NCBI GenBank assembly: GCA_052387815.1
Contig: JBQTIU010000015.1
Coordinates: 62,001 to 126,000, forward strand
Length of the DNA stretch: 64,000 bases
Origin: JBQTIU01 sp052387815
GTDB lineage: Bacteria; Pseudomonadota; Alphaproteobacteria; CACIAM-22H2
Reading direction: 5' to 3'
A program made the translations under genes and the position numbers. Below are positions 38,418-47,059 of this stretch, in pieces (position 1 is the first letter of the stretch; every line of letters starts with the position of its first letter). The notes beneath the pieces are model-generated. The model searched no databases. It was not told the origin of the DNA and saw only the letters and a program-made list of their open reading frames with translations.

Positions 38418-39410
38418 TCACAATTTGTTCAACAGGTCGAGCAACCGGCGTCCGTCGTCCCCAGCGGCCTTGAGGAAGGCATCCATGACCGGCTTCTGCA
38501 TCGCCGCCTTCCAGGTCTCGCTCTCGGCCGGCGTCTGGAGGTGGAGCGTCATGCCCTTGTCGCGCAGCTGGCGAACCGCGTCGGCGGCGGTCTGCTCGGT
38601 GATGCCGACGGCGTCCTGCTCGGCCTGGCGCGAAGCGGCCTCGATCGCCGCGCGCTGCGCGGCGCTGAGGCGATTCCACCACCCCGGGTTGACGTACATG
38701 TGGAAATAGACGGTGAGCGACGGCGCCACGGTGCCGAACTTCTGCACCTCGTAGAAGCGGCGAGAGAAGGCGGCGGACACATCGGTCAGCCCGGCATCGA
38801 GCACGCCCGCCTGCAACGCGTTGTAGACCTCCGGCCCCGGCATCGCCGAGGGCGCGGCGCCGAGCGCGGTCAAGGCGGTGTCGGTCAGCGGGTTGAAGCC
38901 GCGGACCTTGAGGCCCCGGAAGTCCTCGAGCATCAAGATCGGCTTCTTGCCCGAGGTGTAGATCGCCTGGCGGGTGATGTAGAACCAGGCGAGGTTCTTG
39001 ACGCCCTTCTGCTCCAGCTTGCCCTCGATGAGCTTCGCCGCCTCCGAGCCCGGAAACTTCTTGATGCGCTCGAGGTCGGAGAAGAAGTAGGGGATCAACG
39101 TCACGCTCATCTCGGGCACGGTGTTGCCCCACTGGAAGTTGACCGATAGGGCGGCCTCGACCGCCCCGCGCGCCACCGCGGGATGGTTCTCCGCCGCCTT
39201 GTGGAGCTGCTCGGCGGGAAAGATCTGCACCGTGACCGACCCTCCCGAGCGCTGCTGGACGTCCGCCGCGAAGCCTTCCAGCATCTTGTGGAGATGGTGC
39301 GCCGGCGGCACCTGGTGGCTCACCCGCAGGGTGAGGCTCTGCGCGTTGGCGTTGGCGCCGACCAGCGTGAGCAGCCCGGCGGCGCGCGCGGGGAACCTGA
39401 GCGGTTGCAG
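38418..39410 (-). CDS. dctP: TRAP transporter solute-binding protein DctP
   Basis: A DctP-family periplasmic protein. LRVSHQVPPAHHLHKMLEGF begins the mature part, and GLKVRGFNPLTDTALTALGA carries the Arg that binds the solute carboxylate. The start is a problem: no ATG, GTG or TTG sits where the signal peptide (PLRFPARAAGLLTLVGANAN) should begin. A CTG at 39410, with AGGAG 8 bases upstream, is the best-placed candidate and gives 330 residues; an ATG far upstream at 39626 would read through repeats. The 3' boundary is firm. Confidence 0.82.
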   Translation of the reverse strand: MQPLRFPARAAGLLTLVGANANAQSLTLRVSHQVPPAHHLHKMLEGFAADVQQRSGGSVTVQIFPAEQLHKAAENHPAVARGAVEAALSVNFQWGNTVPEMSVTLIPYFFSDLERIKKFPGSEAAKLIEGKLEQKGVKNLAWFYITRQAIYTSGKKPILMLEDFRGLKVRGFNPLTDTALTALGAAPSAMPGPEVYNALQAGVLDAGLTDVSAAFSRRFYEVQKFGTVAPSLTVYFHMYVNPGWWNRLSAAQRAAIEAASRQAEQDAVGITEQTAADAVRQLRDKGMTLHLQTPAESETWKAAMQKPVMDAFLKAAGDDGRRLLDLLNKL

Positions 39411-39546
39411 GGGTCGGGCTCCTGGGCTGGATGGTTGGCTATTGATCGCACCCTGCGGCAGGGGCGTCAAGCAGCGGCGCCGCTGGGCCGAATTCGAGGA
39501 GTGATTCGGTCGCTGACGGCGTCCTTCGGGAGGGGCGGGTTGGAAC

Positions 39547-39582
39547 GGGCGGGTTTCAAACGGGCGAGTTTGAAACCCGCCC
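39547..39582. repeat. GC-rich palindromic repeat, copy C
   Basis: A perfect 15-base-pair palindrome: GGGCGGGTTTCAAAC (39547-39561) and GTTTGAAACCCGCCC (39568-39582) with a six-base loop. It lies upstream of dctP and 28 bases from a second palindrome sharing GGGCGGGT. Confidence 0.85.
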
Positions 39583-39609
39583 CGACGAAATTCCGACGCC
39601 ATTGCCGTT

Positions 39610-39635
39610 GTAGGGGCGGGTCTCAAGACCCGCCC
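39610..39635. repeat. GC-rich palindromic repeat, copy B
   Basis: Begins GTAGGGGCGGGTCT; arms GGGCGGGTCT (39614-39623) and AGACCCGCCC (39626-39635) pair perfectly around a CA loop. The GTAGGGGCG head is the same as in the copy at 12920. Confidence 0.8.
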
Positions 39636-39669
39636 GTCTATACCCGCCGGTCTATGACCCGCCCCGCCG

Positions 39670-40035
39670 CTACTCCGACCGGGGCAGCATCCCGCCGAGC
39701 CGGCGCCCGCCGAGGACGTGGAGGTGGAAGTGCGGCACCTCCTGGCGCCCGTCGGGGCCGCAGTTGGCGATCACGCGGTAGCCCGTCTGCGCGACCCCGG
39801 CCAAGCGCGCGACCTTGCCGAGGGCGCGGACGAGCGCCGCCAGCTCGGCGTCGCTCGCCTGCTGGTGGAAATCGTCCATCGACACATAGGCGCCCTTGGG
39901 AACCACCAGCACGTGGACCGGGGCCTGGGGCCGGATGTCATGGAAGGCCAGCACGTGCGGGTCCTCGTACACCGTCTTGCACGGAATCTCGCCGCGCAGG
40001 ATGCGGGCGAAGATGTTGGCGTTGTCGTAGCCCAT
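39670..40035 (-). CDS. HIT family nucleotide hydrolase
   Basis: A 121-residue HINT-like histidine triad protein. The catalytic motif reads HFHLHVLGG near the C-terminus, and NIFARILRGEIPCKTVYEDP is the usual start. Proteins of this group split AMP from amide-linked donors. It follows hisE by 7 bases, a frequent alphaproteobacterial arrangement with no known link to histidine synthesis. Confidence 0.92.
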   Translation of the reverse strand: MGYDNANIFARILRGEIPCKTVYEDPHVLAFHDIRPQAPVHVLVVPKGAYVSMDDFHQQASDAELAALVRALGKVARLAGVAQTGYRVIANCGPDGRQEVPHFHLHVLGGRRLGGMLPRSE

Positions 40036-40042
40036 GGTCCCC

Positions 40043-40342
40043 TCACGCCTCCCGGCGAGAGAGCTCGGCCCACACCTGGGCGGGCGCGATGCGCGCGTCG
40101 GCCCACAGCACCAGCAGGTGGAAGACGAGATCGGCGCTCTCGGCGATCAGCCGGTCGCGGCGGCCGGCGATCGCCTCGATCACCGTCTCGACCGCTTCCT
40201 CGCCGACCTTCTGGGCGATCTTGTGCGTGCCCTTCTGGAACAGCCGCGCCGTGTGCGAGAGCGCCGGGTCGGCCGAGCGCCGACTCAAGATCACCTCATA
40301 CAGCCGCTCGAGGACCTCGACCGGCTTGGCTGGCTCGCTCAT
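40043..40342 (-). CDS. hisE: Phosphoribosyl-ATP pyrophosphatase
   Basis: A 99-residue HisE, the second step of histidine synthesis. The MazG-like fold has KVGEEAVETVIEAI with its metal-binding acids and ESADLVFHLLVLWAD. It is separate from HisI, which is not in this window. It lies 13 bases downstream of hisF. Confidence 0.94.
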   Translation of the reverse strand: MSEPAKPVEVLERLYEVILSRRSADPALSHTARLFQKGTHKIAQKVGEEAVETVIEAIAGRRDRLIAESADLVFHLLVLWADARIAPAQVWAELSRREA

Positions 40343-40355
40343 CGCTGTCCTTTCC

Positions 40356-41126
40356 CTAGTCTCCCGCGCCCTCGCGGACCGCTAGCCCGGCCGCCCTAAG
40401 GTGGGCCTTGGCGGCGGCGATCGAGAAGGTCCCGAAATGAAAGATCGAGGCGGCGAGCAAGGCCGAGGCGCGGCCTTGCCTGACGCCCGCCACCAGATGG
40501 TCGAGCGATCCGACCCCGCCCGAGGCGATGACCGGCACGGGGACGGCATCGGCCACCTGGCGCGTCAGCTCGAGGTCGAACCCGGACTTGGTGCCGTCGC
40601 GGTCCATCGAGGTGAGCAGGATCTCGCCGCAACCCATCGCCGCCATCCGCCGCGCCCAGCCGACCGCCTCGAGCCCCGTGGGGTTGCGCCCGCCATGGGT
40701 GAAGACCTCGAACCCGCACGCGGGGCCGCGCTTGGCGTCGATCGCCACGGTGATGCACTGGCTGCCGAACTTCGTCGCTGCCTCGGCCACGAACTCGGGC
40801 CGCCGGACGGCCTCGGTGTTGATCGACACCTTGTCGGCGCCGGCCAAGAGGAGTTTGCGGATGTCGTCGATCGTGCGCACCCCGCCGCCCACCGTGAGCG
40901 GCATGAAGCAGCGCTCGGCGGTGCGCGCCACGACCTCGAACAGCAGCCCGCGGTTCTCGAGGCTCGCCGTGATGTCGAGGAAGCACAGCTCGTCGGCGCC
41001 GGCGCGGTCGTAGACCGCCGCCTGCTCGACCGGATCGCCGGCATCGACGAGGTCGACGAAGCGGATCCCCTTGACCACCCGGCCGTCTTTCACGTCGAGG
41101 CAGGGGATGAGGCGGATTTTGAGCAT
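40356..41126 (-). CDS. hisF: Imidazole glycerol phosphate synthase subunit HisF
   Basis: A 256-residue cyclase subunit, a half-barrel repeat protein. The catalytic Asp is in [17 protein letters not shown] and the second in STDRDG-like [16 protein letters not shown]. It uses ammonia made by HisH to produce imidazole glycerol phosphate and AICAR. 9 bases downstream of hisA. Confidence 0.96.
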   Translation of the reverse strand: MLKIRLIPCLDVKDGRVVKGIRFVDLVDAGDPVEQAAVYDRAGADELCFLDITASLENRGLLFEVVARTAERCFMPLTVGGGVRTIDDIRKLLLAGADKVSINTEAVRRPEFVAEAATKFGSQCITVAIDAKRGPACGFEVFTHGGRNPTGLEAVGWARRMAAMGCGEILLTSMDRDGTKSGFDLELTRQVADAVPVPVIASGGVGSLDHLVAGVRQGRASALLAASIFHFGTFSIAAAKAHLRAAGLAVREGAGD

Positions 41127-41135
41127 CGGCGGCGC

Positions 41136-41870
41136 TCACCCCTGCAAGAGCTTGACCGCGGCGGCCAGATCGACGGTCCCGTCGTAGAGCGCGCGCCCGC
41201 AGATCACGCCGACGATCCCGGCCGGCTCGTGCTCCTTGAGCGCCTTCAAGTCGAGGATCGAGGCCACTCCGCCCGAGGCGATCACCGGCGTCGTGAGGGC
41301 GAAGGCGAGGTCGACCGTCGTCTCGATGTCGACGCCGGTCATCGCGCCGTCGCGGGCGATGTCGGTGTAGACGATCGCCGCCGCGCCCGCATCCTCGAAC
41401 TTGAGCGCCAGATCGAGCGCCCGCATGGCCGAGGTCTCCGACCAGCCCTCGAGAGCGACGCGGCCGGCGCGCGCGTCGATGGCGACCACGATGCGCCCCG
41501 GCCAGCGCCGGCAAGCCTCCTTGACGAGCGCGGGCTCGCGCACCGCCACGGTCCCCAGAATCACCCGCTCGACGCCGCGCTCGAGCCAGCGGCCGATCCC
41601 CGCCTCGTCGCGGATGCCGCCGCCGAGCTGCACCGGCACATGGGCCGCGCCCAGGATCTCGGAGACCGCCTTTTCGTTGACCGGCCGGCCGGCGCGCGCG
41701 CCGTCGAGATCGACGACGTGCAGCCAAGTGCAGCCGGCCTCGACGAAGCGCCGCGCCTGGTCGGCCGGGTCGTCGTTGTAGCGCGTCGAGTGCGCGAAGT
41801 CGCCGCGCAGCAGCCGCACGCACGCCCCGTCCTTGAGGTCGATGGCGGGAAACAGGATCACGGCCGCCAC
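41136..41870 (-). CDS. hisA: Phosphoribosylformimino-AICAR-P isomerase
   Basis: A 244-residue TIM-barrel isomerase of histidine synthesis, homologous to HisF. The catalytic Asp residues are in ILFPAIDLKDGACVRL and IVYTDIARDGAMTGVD. The start is a GTG at 41870 that lies inside the first unit of a perfect 20-base tandem repeat shared with the end of hisH. No upstream ATG fits. Confidence 0.95.
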   Translation of the reverse strand: MAAVILFPAIDLKDGACVRLLRGDFAHSTRYNDDPADQARRFVEAGCTWLHVVDLDGARAGRPVNEKAVSEILGAAHVPVQLGGGIRDEAGIGRWLERGVERVILGTVAVREPALVKEACRRWPGRIVVAIDARAGRVALEGWSETSAMRALDLALKFEDAGAAAIVYTDIARDGAMTGVDIETTVDLAFALTTPVIASGGVASILDLKALKEHEPAGIVGVICGRALYDGTVDLAAAVKLLQG

Positions 41871-41892
41871 GCCAGGATCACGGCCGCCACGC
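41853..41892 (-). repeat. Perfect 20-bp tandem duplication at hisH-hisA junction
   Basis: CAGGATCACGGCCGCCACGC occurs at 41853-41872 and again at 41873-41892 (plus strand) without a mismatch. The first copy encodes the start of hisA; the second encodes the last codons and stop of hisH. With a single copy the two genes would overlap by 13 bases, so the duplication appears to have separated them. Confidence 0.95.
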
Positions 41893-42528
41893 GAGGAAAT
41901 TGGCGATCAGCCGCAAGCCCGCCGCCTGGCTTTTCTCGGGGTGGAACTGCGTGCCGGCGATGTTGCCCGACGCTACGACCGCCGCGAGCTGGCCGCTGTA
42001 GTCGGCCGTCGCCAGAACGACGTTGGACGCTGCGGGCACGAAATGGTAGCTATGCACGAAATAGGCGTGCGCGCCGGGCGCGATCCCGGCGAGCAGCGGA
42101 TGGGCTCGGGTCGGCGTCAGCTCGTTCCAGCCCATGTGCGGCACCTTGAGCGCCGGATCCGAGGGTTCGATCCGGCGTACCTGGCCGGCGATCCAGTCGA
42201 GGCCGAAATGCTCGCCATGCTCGACGCCCTTGGTGGCGAGCAGCTGCATGCCCACGCAGATGCCGAGCAAGGGCTTGCGTTCGACCTTGACCGCGCGGGT
42301 GAGCGCCTCGACCATGCCGGGCAGCGCCGCCAAGCCCGCCATGCAGTCGGCGAACGCGCCGACGCCGGGCAGCACGATGCGGTCGGCCCGCAGCACCTCG
42401 CCGGCCTCGGCGCTGACGACGACCGCCACGTCCAATCCGGCCTCATCGGCCGCGCGCGCCAAGGCCTTGGCGGCCGAGCGCAGGTTGCCCGATCCGTAAT
42501 CGACGATGCAGGCAAGCGAGGCCGACAT
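41878..42528 (-). CDS. hisH: Imidazole glycerol phosphate synthase subunit HisH
   Basis: A 216-residue glutamine amidotransferase partner of HisF. The nucleophile Cys is in [11 protein letters not shown], and the His/Glu pair in [25 protein letters not shown] is the standard start. Its last residues NFLAWRP are encoded within a 20-base duplicated segment. It lies 9 bases downstream of the DUF2628 gene. Confidence 0.96.
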   Translation of the reverse strand: MSASLACIVDYGSGNLRSAAKALARAADEAGLDVAVVVSAEAGEVLRADRIVLPGVGAFADCMAGLAALPGMVEALTRAVKVERKPLLGICVGMQLLATKGVEHGEHFGLDWIAGQVRRIEPSDPALKVPHMGWNELTPTRAHPLLAGIAPGAHAYFVHSYHFVPAASNVVLATADYSGQLAAVVASGNIAGTQFHPEKSQAAGLRLIANFLAWRP

Positions 42529-42537
42529 GGCTTGCCT

Positions 42538-42960
42538 TCAGCGCGCGGCGTCCATGGCCGGCCGTGCCGGCGGCCGGGCGAAGAATCGCCGCTCGGCCTC
42601 GGCCAGGTCCGGGGCGGCGACCACCCCGGCCTCGAGGAAGCCGCGCCGGTTGAGCGCCCGGCGCCGCCAGTCGTTGGCCTCATAGCCGATCAACAGCGCC
42701 CAGGCGAAACCCAAGGTCGCCTCGCTCGCCGCATCGAGCCCGGCCGCATCGGCCATGAGGGCGAGCCCGATGGCGCTCGCGGCGATGCCCAAGGCCGCGA
42801 ACCACAGCCGCTGGTGGAGCGCCCACAACAGGCTCAGCAAGGCCGCCGGCCAGCAGAAACCTTCCTTGACGAACACGGCCTCGCGCCAGGCCTCGGGTCC
42901 GCCGGGGCGGTGATGGACGGTGAAGACCCGCGTGCGTGCCACGGCCGCAAGCTCGCTCAC
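42538..42960 (-). CDS. DUF2628 membrane protein
   Basis: A 140-residue DUF2628 protein. [20 protein letters not shown] and [20 protein letters not shown] are hydrophobic segments typical of the family; three membrane helices are likely. The GTG start overlaps the hisB stop (GTGA). The gene sits between hisB and hisH in many Rhodospirillales and Rhizobiales. Function unknown; the position in the his operon may simply reflect co-transcription. Confidence 0.85.
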   Translation of the reverse strand: MSELAAVARTRVFTVHHRPGGPEAWREAVFVKEGFCWPAALLSLLWALHQRLWFAALGIAASAIGLALMADAAGLDAASEATLGFAWALLIGYEANDWRRRALNRRGFLEAGVVAAPDLAEAERRFFARPPARPAMDAAR

Positions 42961-43616
42961 GCTTTGGGTGCGCCGGCGAGCGTGCCCTTGGTCGACGGCA
43001 CGGCGTCGGCCTTGCGGGGGTCGAGCGCGATCGCCTGGCGCAAGGCGCGCGCCAGGCCCTTGTAGCAGGACTCGACGATGTGGTGGTTGTTCTCGCCGTA
43101 GAGAGTCTCGATATGCAACGTCAGCCCGGCCGCCTGCGCGAAGGCCTTGAACCACTCCTTGAACAGCTCGGTGTCCATGTCGCCGAGCTTGGCTCGCGTG
43201 AAGCCGACCTTCCAGACGAGATAGGGCCGGTTGGAGGCATCGACGGCCACGCGCGTCAGCGTCTCGTCCATCGGGATGAGCGCATCGCCCCAGCGCATGA
43301 TGCCGGTCCGCTCGCCCAGCGCCCGGCTCACGGCCTCGCCGATGACGATCCCCGTATCCTCGGTGGTGTGGTGGAAATCGATGTGCAGATCGCCCTCGGC
43401 ACGGAGGGTGAGGTCGATCAGGCTGTGGCGCGAGAATTGCTCCAGCATATGGTCGAGGAAGCCGATCCCGGTCTTGACCGCGTAGACGCCCGCGCCGTCG
43501 AGGTCGACGGCGGCCTTGATCCGCGTCTCCTTGGTGCGGCGTTCGACGCTCGCCCGGCGCGTCCGCTCGCCCGCTCGGGCCGCAGCGATGTCTGGGGACT
43601 GTGGGGCCTGCGACAT
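42957..43616 (-). CDS. hisB: Imidazoleglycerol-phosphate dehydratase
   Basis: A 219-residue monofunctional HisB (no phosphatase domain). The metal-binding motifs [25 protein letters not shown] and [11 protein letters not shown] are all present. The ATG at 43616 was chosen; upstream in-frame starts at 43640 and 43664 would add residues unlike the family. It is the first his gene of this run and is divergent from hslV. Confidence 0.95.
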   Translation of the reverse strand: MSQAPQSPDIAAARAGERTRRASVERRTKETRIKAAVDLDGAGVYAVKTGIGFLDHMLEQFSRHSLIDLTLRAEGDLHIDFHHTTEDTGIVIGEAVSRALGERTGIMRWGDALIPMDETLTRVAVDASNRPYLVWKVGFTRAKLGDMDTELFKEWFKAFAQAAGLTLHIETLYGENNHHIVESCYKGLARALRQAIALDPRKADAVPSTKGTLAGAPKA

Positions 43617-43769
43617 GAGGGAGATCCTGGCCAAGGACATGGTCATCCTTGCGGGTTCTAGCAAAGCCCCGCGCCCGGTGCCAGGGGCTAGGGCGCGCCG
43701 CGGGCTTGATCGCGGCGGGCCGATGGCCTAAATCGAAGCCTTGCCCGTTCGCCCCCGGCCAGGATTGCC

Positions 43770-44345
43770 ATGACCCCGTCGGCCCCACCGCCCTTGTGGC
43801 ACGGCACCACCGTCCTGTCGGTCCGCAAGGGCGCAGAGGTCGTGGTCGCCGCCGACGGCCAGGTGAGCATCGGCCAGACGGTGATGAAGTCCAACGCCCG
43901 CAAGGTGCGCCGCCTCGGCGGCACGGCCGGGGCCGAAGGCAAGGGTTACAATGTGATCGCGGGGTTCGCCGGCGCCACCGCCGACGCGCTGGCCCTGTTC
44001 GAGCGCCTGGAAGCCAAGCTCGAGGCCAACCCGGGCCAGCTCGCCCGCGCCTGCGTCGAGCTCGCCAAGGACTGGCGCACCGACCGCTACTTGCGCCGGC
44101 TCGAGGCGATGATGGCGGTCGCCGACCGGGACGTCTCGCTGATGCTGAGCGGCACCGGCGACGTGCTCGAACCCGAGGACGGGCTGATCGGTATCGGCTC
44201 GGGCGGTCCTTACGCGCTCGCCGCCGCCCGGGCGCTGATCGCGATCGACGGGCTCGAGGCGCGCGAGATCGCCCTCCGGGCAATGCAGATCGCCGCCGGG
44301 ATCTGCGTCTACACCAACGACAAGATCATCATCGAGAGCCTATGA
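43770..44345 (+). CDS. hslV: ATP-dependent protease subunit HslV
   Basis: A 191-residue threonine protease. Removal of the propeptide up to WHG would expose T13 of TTVLSVRKG as the catalytic residue. [20 protein letters not shown] and [11 protein letters not shown] are typical. It forms the double hexameric ring that HslU feeds. It overlaps the earliest hslU start by 4 bases; divergent from hisB as in most alphaproteobacteria. Confidence 0.96.
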   Translation: MTPSAPPPLWHGTTVLSVRKGAEVVVAADGQVSIGQTVMKSNARKVRRLGGTAGAEGKGYNVIAGFAGATADALALFERLEAKLEANPGQLARACVELAKDWRTDRYLRRLEAMMAVADRDVSLMLSGTGDVLEPEDGLIGIGSGGPYALAAARALIAIDGLEAREIALRAMQIAAGICVYTNDKIIIESL

Positions 44346-44383
44346 GCCCCCGACCTCCGAGCCGCGGCCAGCGCAGCGAGGTC

Positions 44384-45697
44384 ATGACCTCGTTCAGTCC
44401 GCGCGAAATCGTCTCCGAGCTCGACCGCTACATCGTCGGGCAGAACGCCGCCAAGCGCGCGGTGGCGGTGGCGCTGCGCAACCGCTGGCGCCGGCTGCAG
44501 CTCCCCGACGACATCCGCGAGGAGGTCCTGCCCAAGAACATCCTGATGATCGGCCCGACCGGCTGCGGCAAAACCGAGATCGCACGCCGCCTCGCCCGGC
44601 TCGCCCAGGCGCCGTTCCTCAAGGTCGAGGCCACCAAGTTCACCGAGATCGGCTACGTGGGCCGCGACGTCGAGCAGATCGCCCGCGACCTCCTCGAGGT
44701 CGCCATCACCATGACCCGCGAGCGCCTGCGCCGCCAGGTGGCGGCCAAGGCTGAGCTCGCCGCCGAGGAGCGGGTGCTCGACGCGCTGGTGGGCACCGGC
44801 GCCGCGGCCGAGACCCGGGCCAAGTTCCGCAAGATGCTGCGCGAGGGCCAGCTCGACGACAAGGAAATCGAGATCCAGGTCCAGGACGCGGGCGGGCTGC
44901 AACTGCCGACCGTCGACATCCCCGGCCTGCCCGGGGGGCAGATGGGCATGATCAACTTGAACGAGATGCTGGGCAAGGCGTTCGGCGGCATGCGCGCTCG
45001 CCCACGCAAGATGACCGTCCTCGAGAGCTACGCCGTGCTTCTGGCCGAGGAGAGCGACAAGCTGCTCGATCAGGACAAGGTGATCGCCGAAGCCAAGACC
45101 GCGACCGAGCAGAACGGCATCGTGTTCCTCGACGAGATCGACAAGATCTGCGCCCGCTCGGAGCGGATCGGCGCCGACGTCAGCCGCGAGGGCGTCCAGC
45201 GCGACCTCCTGCCGCTGATCGAGGGCACCACGGTGCCCACGCGCCACGGCACGATCAAGACCGACCACATCCTGTTCATCGCCTCGGGCGCCTTCCACCT
45301 CGCCAAGCCCTCGGACCTCCTGCCCGAGTTGCAGGGGCGGCTTCCCATCCGCGTCGAATTGAAGGCCCTCGACCGCGACGATTTCGTGCGCATCCTGACC
45401 GAGCCCGAGGCGAGCCTCATCAAGCAGTACAAGGCGCTCTTGAAGACCGAGGAGGTGAGCCTCGAGTTCACCCCCGAGGCGATCGAGGAGATCGCCGATC
45501 TCGCCGCCGAGGTCAACCGCGGCGTCCAGAACATCGGCGCGCGCCGGCTGCACACCGTGCTCGAACGCTTGCTCGAGGAAATCAGCTTCGCCGCCGCCGA
45601 CCAGCCGGGGACCCGCCTGGTCATCGACGCGGCTTACGTGCGCTCGAAGGTCGCCGACCTCGCCAAGAACGCGGATCTGAGCAAGTTCATCCTCTAG
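44384..45697 (+). CDS. hslU: ATP-dependent protease ATPase subunit HslU
   Basis: A 437-residue AAA+ unfoldase partner of HslV. Walker A is GPTGCGKTE, Walker B is [10 protein letters not shown], and the C-terminal tail LSKFIL inserts into HslV. The family start [19 protein letters not shown] begins at the ATG at 44384; an earlier ATG at 44342 overlaps the hslV stop as ATGA and would add 14 unconserved residues, so coupling may use that one. The variable I-domain (about 110-240) is intact. Confidence 0.95.
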   Translation: MTSFSPREIVSELDRYIVGQNAAKRAVAVALRNRWRRLQLPDDIREEVLPKNILMIGPTGCGKTEIARRLARLAQAPFLKVEATKFTEIGYVGRDVEQIARDLLEVAITMTRERLRRQVAAKAELAAEERVLDALVGTGAAAETRAKFRKMLREGQLDDKEIEIQVQDAGGLQLPTVDIPGLPGGQMGMINLNEMLGKAFGGMRARPRKMTVLESYAVLLAEESDKLLDQDKVIAEAKTATEQNGIVFLDEIDKICARSERIGADVSREGVQRDLLPLIEGTTVPTRHGTIKTDHILFIASGAFHLAKPSDLLPELQGRLPIRVELKALDRDDFVRILTEPEASLIKQYKALLKTEEVSLEFTPEAIEEIADLAAEVNRGVQNIGARRLHTVLERLLEEISFAAADQPGTRLVIDAAYVRSKVADLAKNADLSKFIL

Positions 45698-46012
45698 AAG
45701 CGAACCGCTCGACCGCCTGCGACATCGGGGGCGCCGGGGGAGCGTAGAGCCCGGCGAGGCGGCCGCGCTGCTGGACGAGCGCCACCACGGCATCGAGCAT
45801 CGGCGTGGCGACGCCGACCAGGCGAGCGAGTCGTCCGGGGCTCGCCGAGCTCAAGACCGGGACGCTGCATGGCACGCTCCGTGACCTCGGGCTTCGAGTC
45901 GACGACCTGCGCTAGAGCGATTTTCGAATTGATGGAATCGCGGGGGGATTCCCAAAGGGCGCGCGCGATGCCTCGCCAACTCAGGATATGTTCCATCTAA
46001 TCGCACACCGCT
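45698..46012. other. Gap between hslU and trpS: remnant plus MITE-like element
   Basis: The 315 bases hold a minus-strand remnant that looks like the C-terminus of a ketopantoate reductase (45699-45875) and a 105-base inverted-repeat element (45912-46016). I see no intact gene. Confidence 0.6.
45699..45875 (-). pseudogene. Possible ketopantoate reductase C-terminal remnant
   Basis: A minus-strand frame reads RLARLVGVATPMLDAVVALV, followed by RGRLAGLYAPP. This resembles the end of 2-dehydropantoate 2-reductases, where a GVPTPxLDA motif is followed by a short helix and LY. Nothing upstream in any frame gives the Rossmann domain or catalytic Lys, and the neighbouring element at 45912 may have replaced it. 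Homology is short, so this is tentative. Confidence 0.4.
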
Positions 46013-46016
46013 CTAG
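45912..46016. mobile_element. 105-bp MITE-like element with inverted ends
   Basis: The ends CTAGAGCG (45912-45919) and CGCTCTAG (46009-46016) are perfect inverted copies. The similarity continues inward: the outer 26 bases on each side match in inverted sense at 21 of 26 positions, with GATGGAA at 45931-45937 facing TTCCATC at 45991-45997. The middle has no coding capacity. CTAGAGCG-type repeats are, as I recall, common between genes in alphaproteobacteria. Its right end overlaps the trpS stop codon. Confidence 0.7.
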
Positions 46017-47011
46017 GGTCGCAGCAAGCCGATGATGTCCTGGACCTCGGCCAAATGGCGCCTGGCGTTGGCGTTGGCGCGCTCGGCGCCGGCCCGCAGC
46101 ACGGCATCGATATGGCCGGGATCGGCCATCAGGCGCTTCATCTCGGCGCCGATCGGCCCCATGACCGCCACCGCCCGCTCGGCGAGCGCGTTCTTGAAGG
46201 TCGAGAACTGCGCGCCCGCGAAGTGCCGGATCGCCTGTTCGAGGGTCTCACCGCCGAGGGCGGCGTAGATCGAAAGCAGGTTCTCGGCCTCGGGCCGGCC
46301 CTTGAGACTGCTCCTTTCGGCGGGCAGGGGGTGGGGATCGGTCTTGGCCCGCTTGATCTTCCTCGCCACCAGCTCCGCCGGGTCGGTGAGGTTGATGCGG
46401 CTCATGTCCGAGGCATCGGACTTGCTCATCTTGGCGGTGCCATCGCGCAGGCTCATGACCCGGGTCGCGGCGCCGAAGATCTGGGGCTCGGGCAGCGGGA
46501 AGTAGTCGACCCCGTAGCGGCGGTTGAAGGCGCCGGCGATATCGCGGGCAAGCTCGAGGTGCTGCTTCTGGTCCTCGCCCACCGGCACGTGCGTGGCCTT
46601 GTGGACCAGGATATCGGCCGCCATCAGGACCGGATAGGCGTAGAGGCCGAGCCCGGCATTTTCGCGGTGCTGGCCGGCCTTCTCCTTGAACTGGGTCATG
46701 CGGTTGAGCCAGCCCAAGGGCGTGACGCACCCGAACAGCCACGCCAGCTCGCTGTGCGCCGGCACGCTCGCCTGGTTGAAAATGATGCACGCCTCGGTGT
46801 CGATGCCGCAGGCGATATAGGCCGCCGTTACCTCGCGCGTCTGGGCGCGCAGCAATTTCGGGTCCTGCGGCAAGGTGATGGCGTGCAGGTCGACGATGCA
46901 GAAGATGCATTCGAACTCCTTCTGCAGCCCGACCCAGTTGCCAATGGCGCCGAGATAGTTGCCGAGATGCAGGTTGCCGGTCGGCTGGACGCCGGAAAAG
47001 ATGCGGTTCAT
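46013..47011 (-). CDS. trpS: Tryptophanyl-tRNA synthetase
   Basis: A 332-residue class I synthetase. The HIGH-like motif is in [20 protein letters not shown] (residues 5-24), and the KMSKS loop in [13 protein letters not shown]. The ATG at 47011 (MNRIFSG) matches the family; one 18 bases upstream adds six residues. The TAG stop (46015-46013) is formed by the CTAG at the right end of the MITE-like element. It lies 48 bases downstream of murJ. Confidence 0.96.
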   Translation of the reverse strand: MNRIFSGVQPTGNLHLGNYLGAIGNWVGLQKEFECIFCIVDLHAITLPQDPKLLRAQTREVTAAYIACGIDTEACIIFNQASVPAHSELAWLFGCVTPLGWLNRMTQFKEKAGQHRENAGLGLYAYPVLMAADILVHKATHVPVGEDQKQHLELARDIAGAFNRRYGVDYFPLPEPQIFGAATRVMSLRDGTAKMSKSDASDMSRINLTDPAELVARKIKRAKTDPHPLPAERSSLKGRPEAENLLSIYAALGGETLEQAIRHFAGAQFSTFKNALAERAVAVMGPIGAEMKRLMADPGHIDAVLRAGAERANANARRHLAEVQDIIGLLRP

Positions 47012-47059
47012 GTTTCTCGATCGCCCCAACTCGTGTTATGGCCGCTCGGCGACCGGCGG

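Larger units (their letters stand above)
39411..39669. other. Repeat-filled gap between dctP and HIT gene
   Basis: This gap holds two palindromes (39547-39582 and 39610-39635) and a pair of GTCTAT-N2-CCCGCC units near 39636-39665. The composition and words (GGGCGGGT, AAACCCGCCC) recur within it. It carries the dctP promoter region but no gene that I can see. Confidence 0.6.

Noticed and set aside
39636..39665. Short direct repeats (GTCTAT-N2-CCCGCC) as a CRISPR array
   Set aside because: Only two short imperfect units with no spacers; they belong to the palindrome cluster.
42151..42175. GGTTCGATCC-like word suggesting a tRNA T-arm
   Set aside because: It lies inside hisH and no acceptor or anticodon stem can be folded around it.
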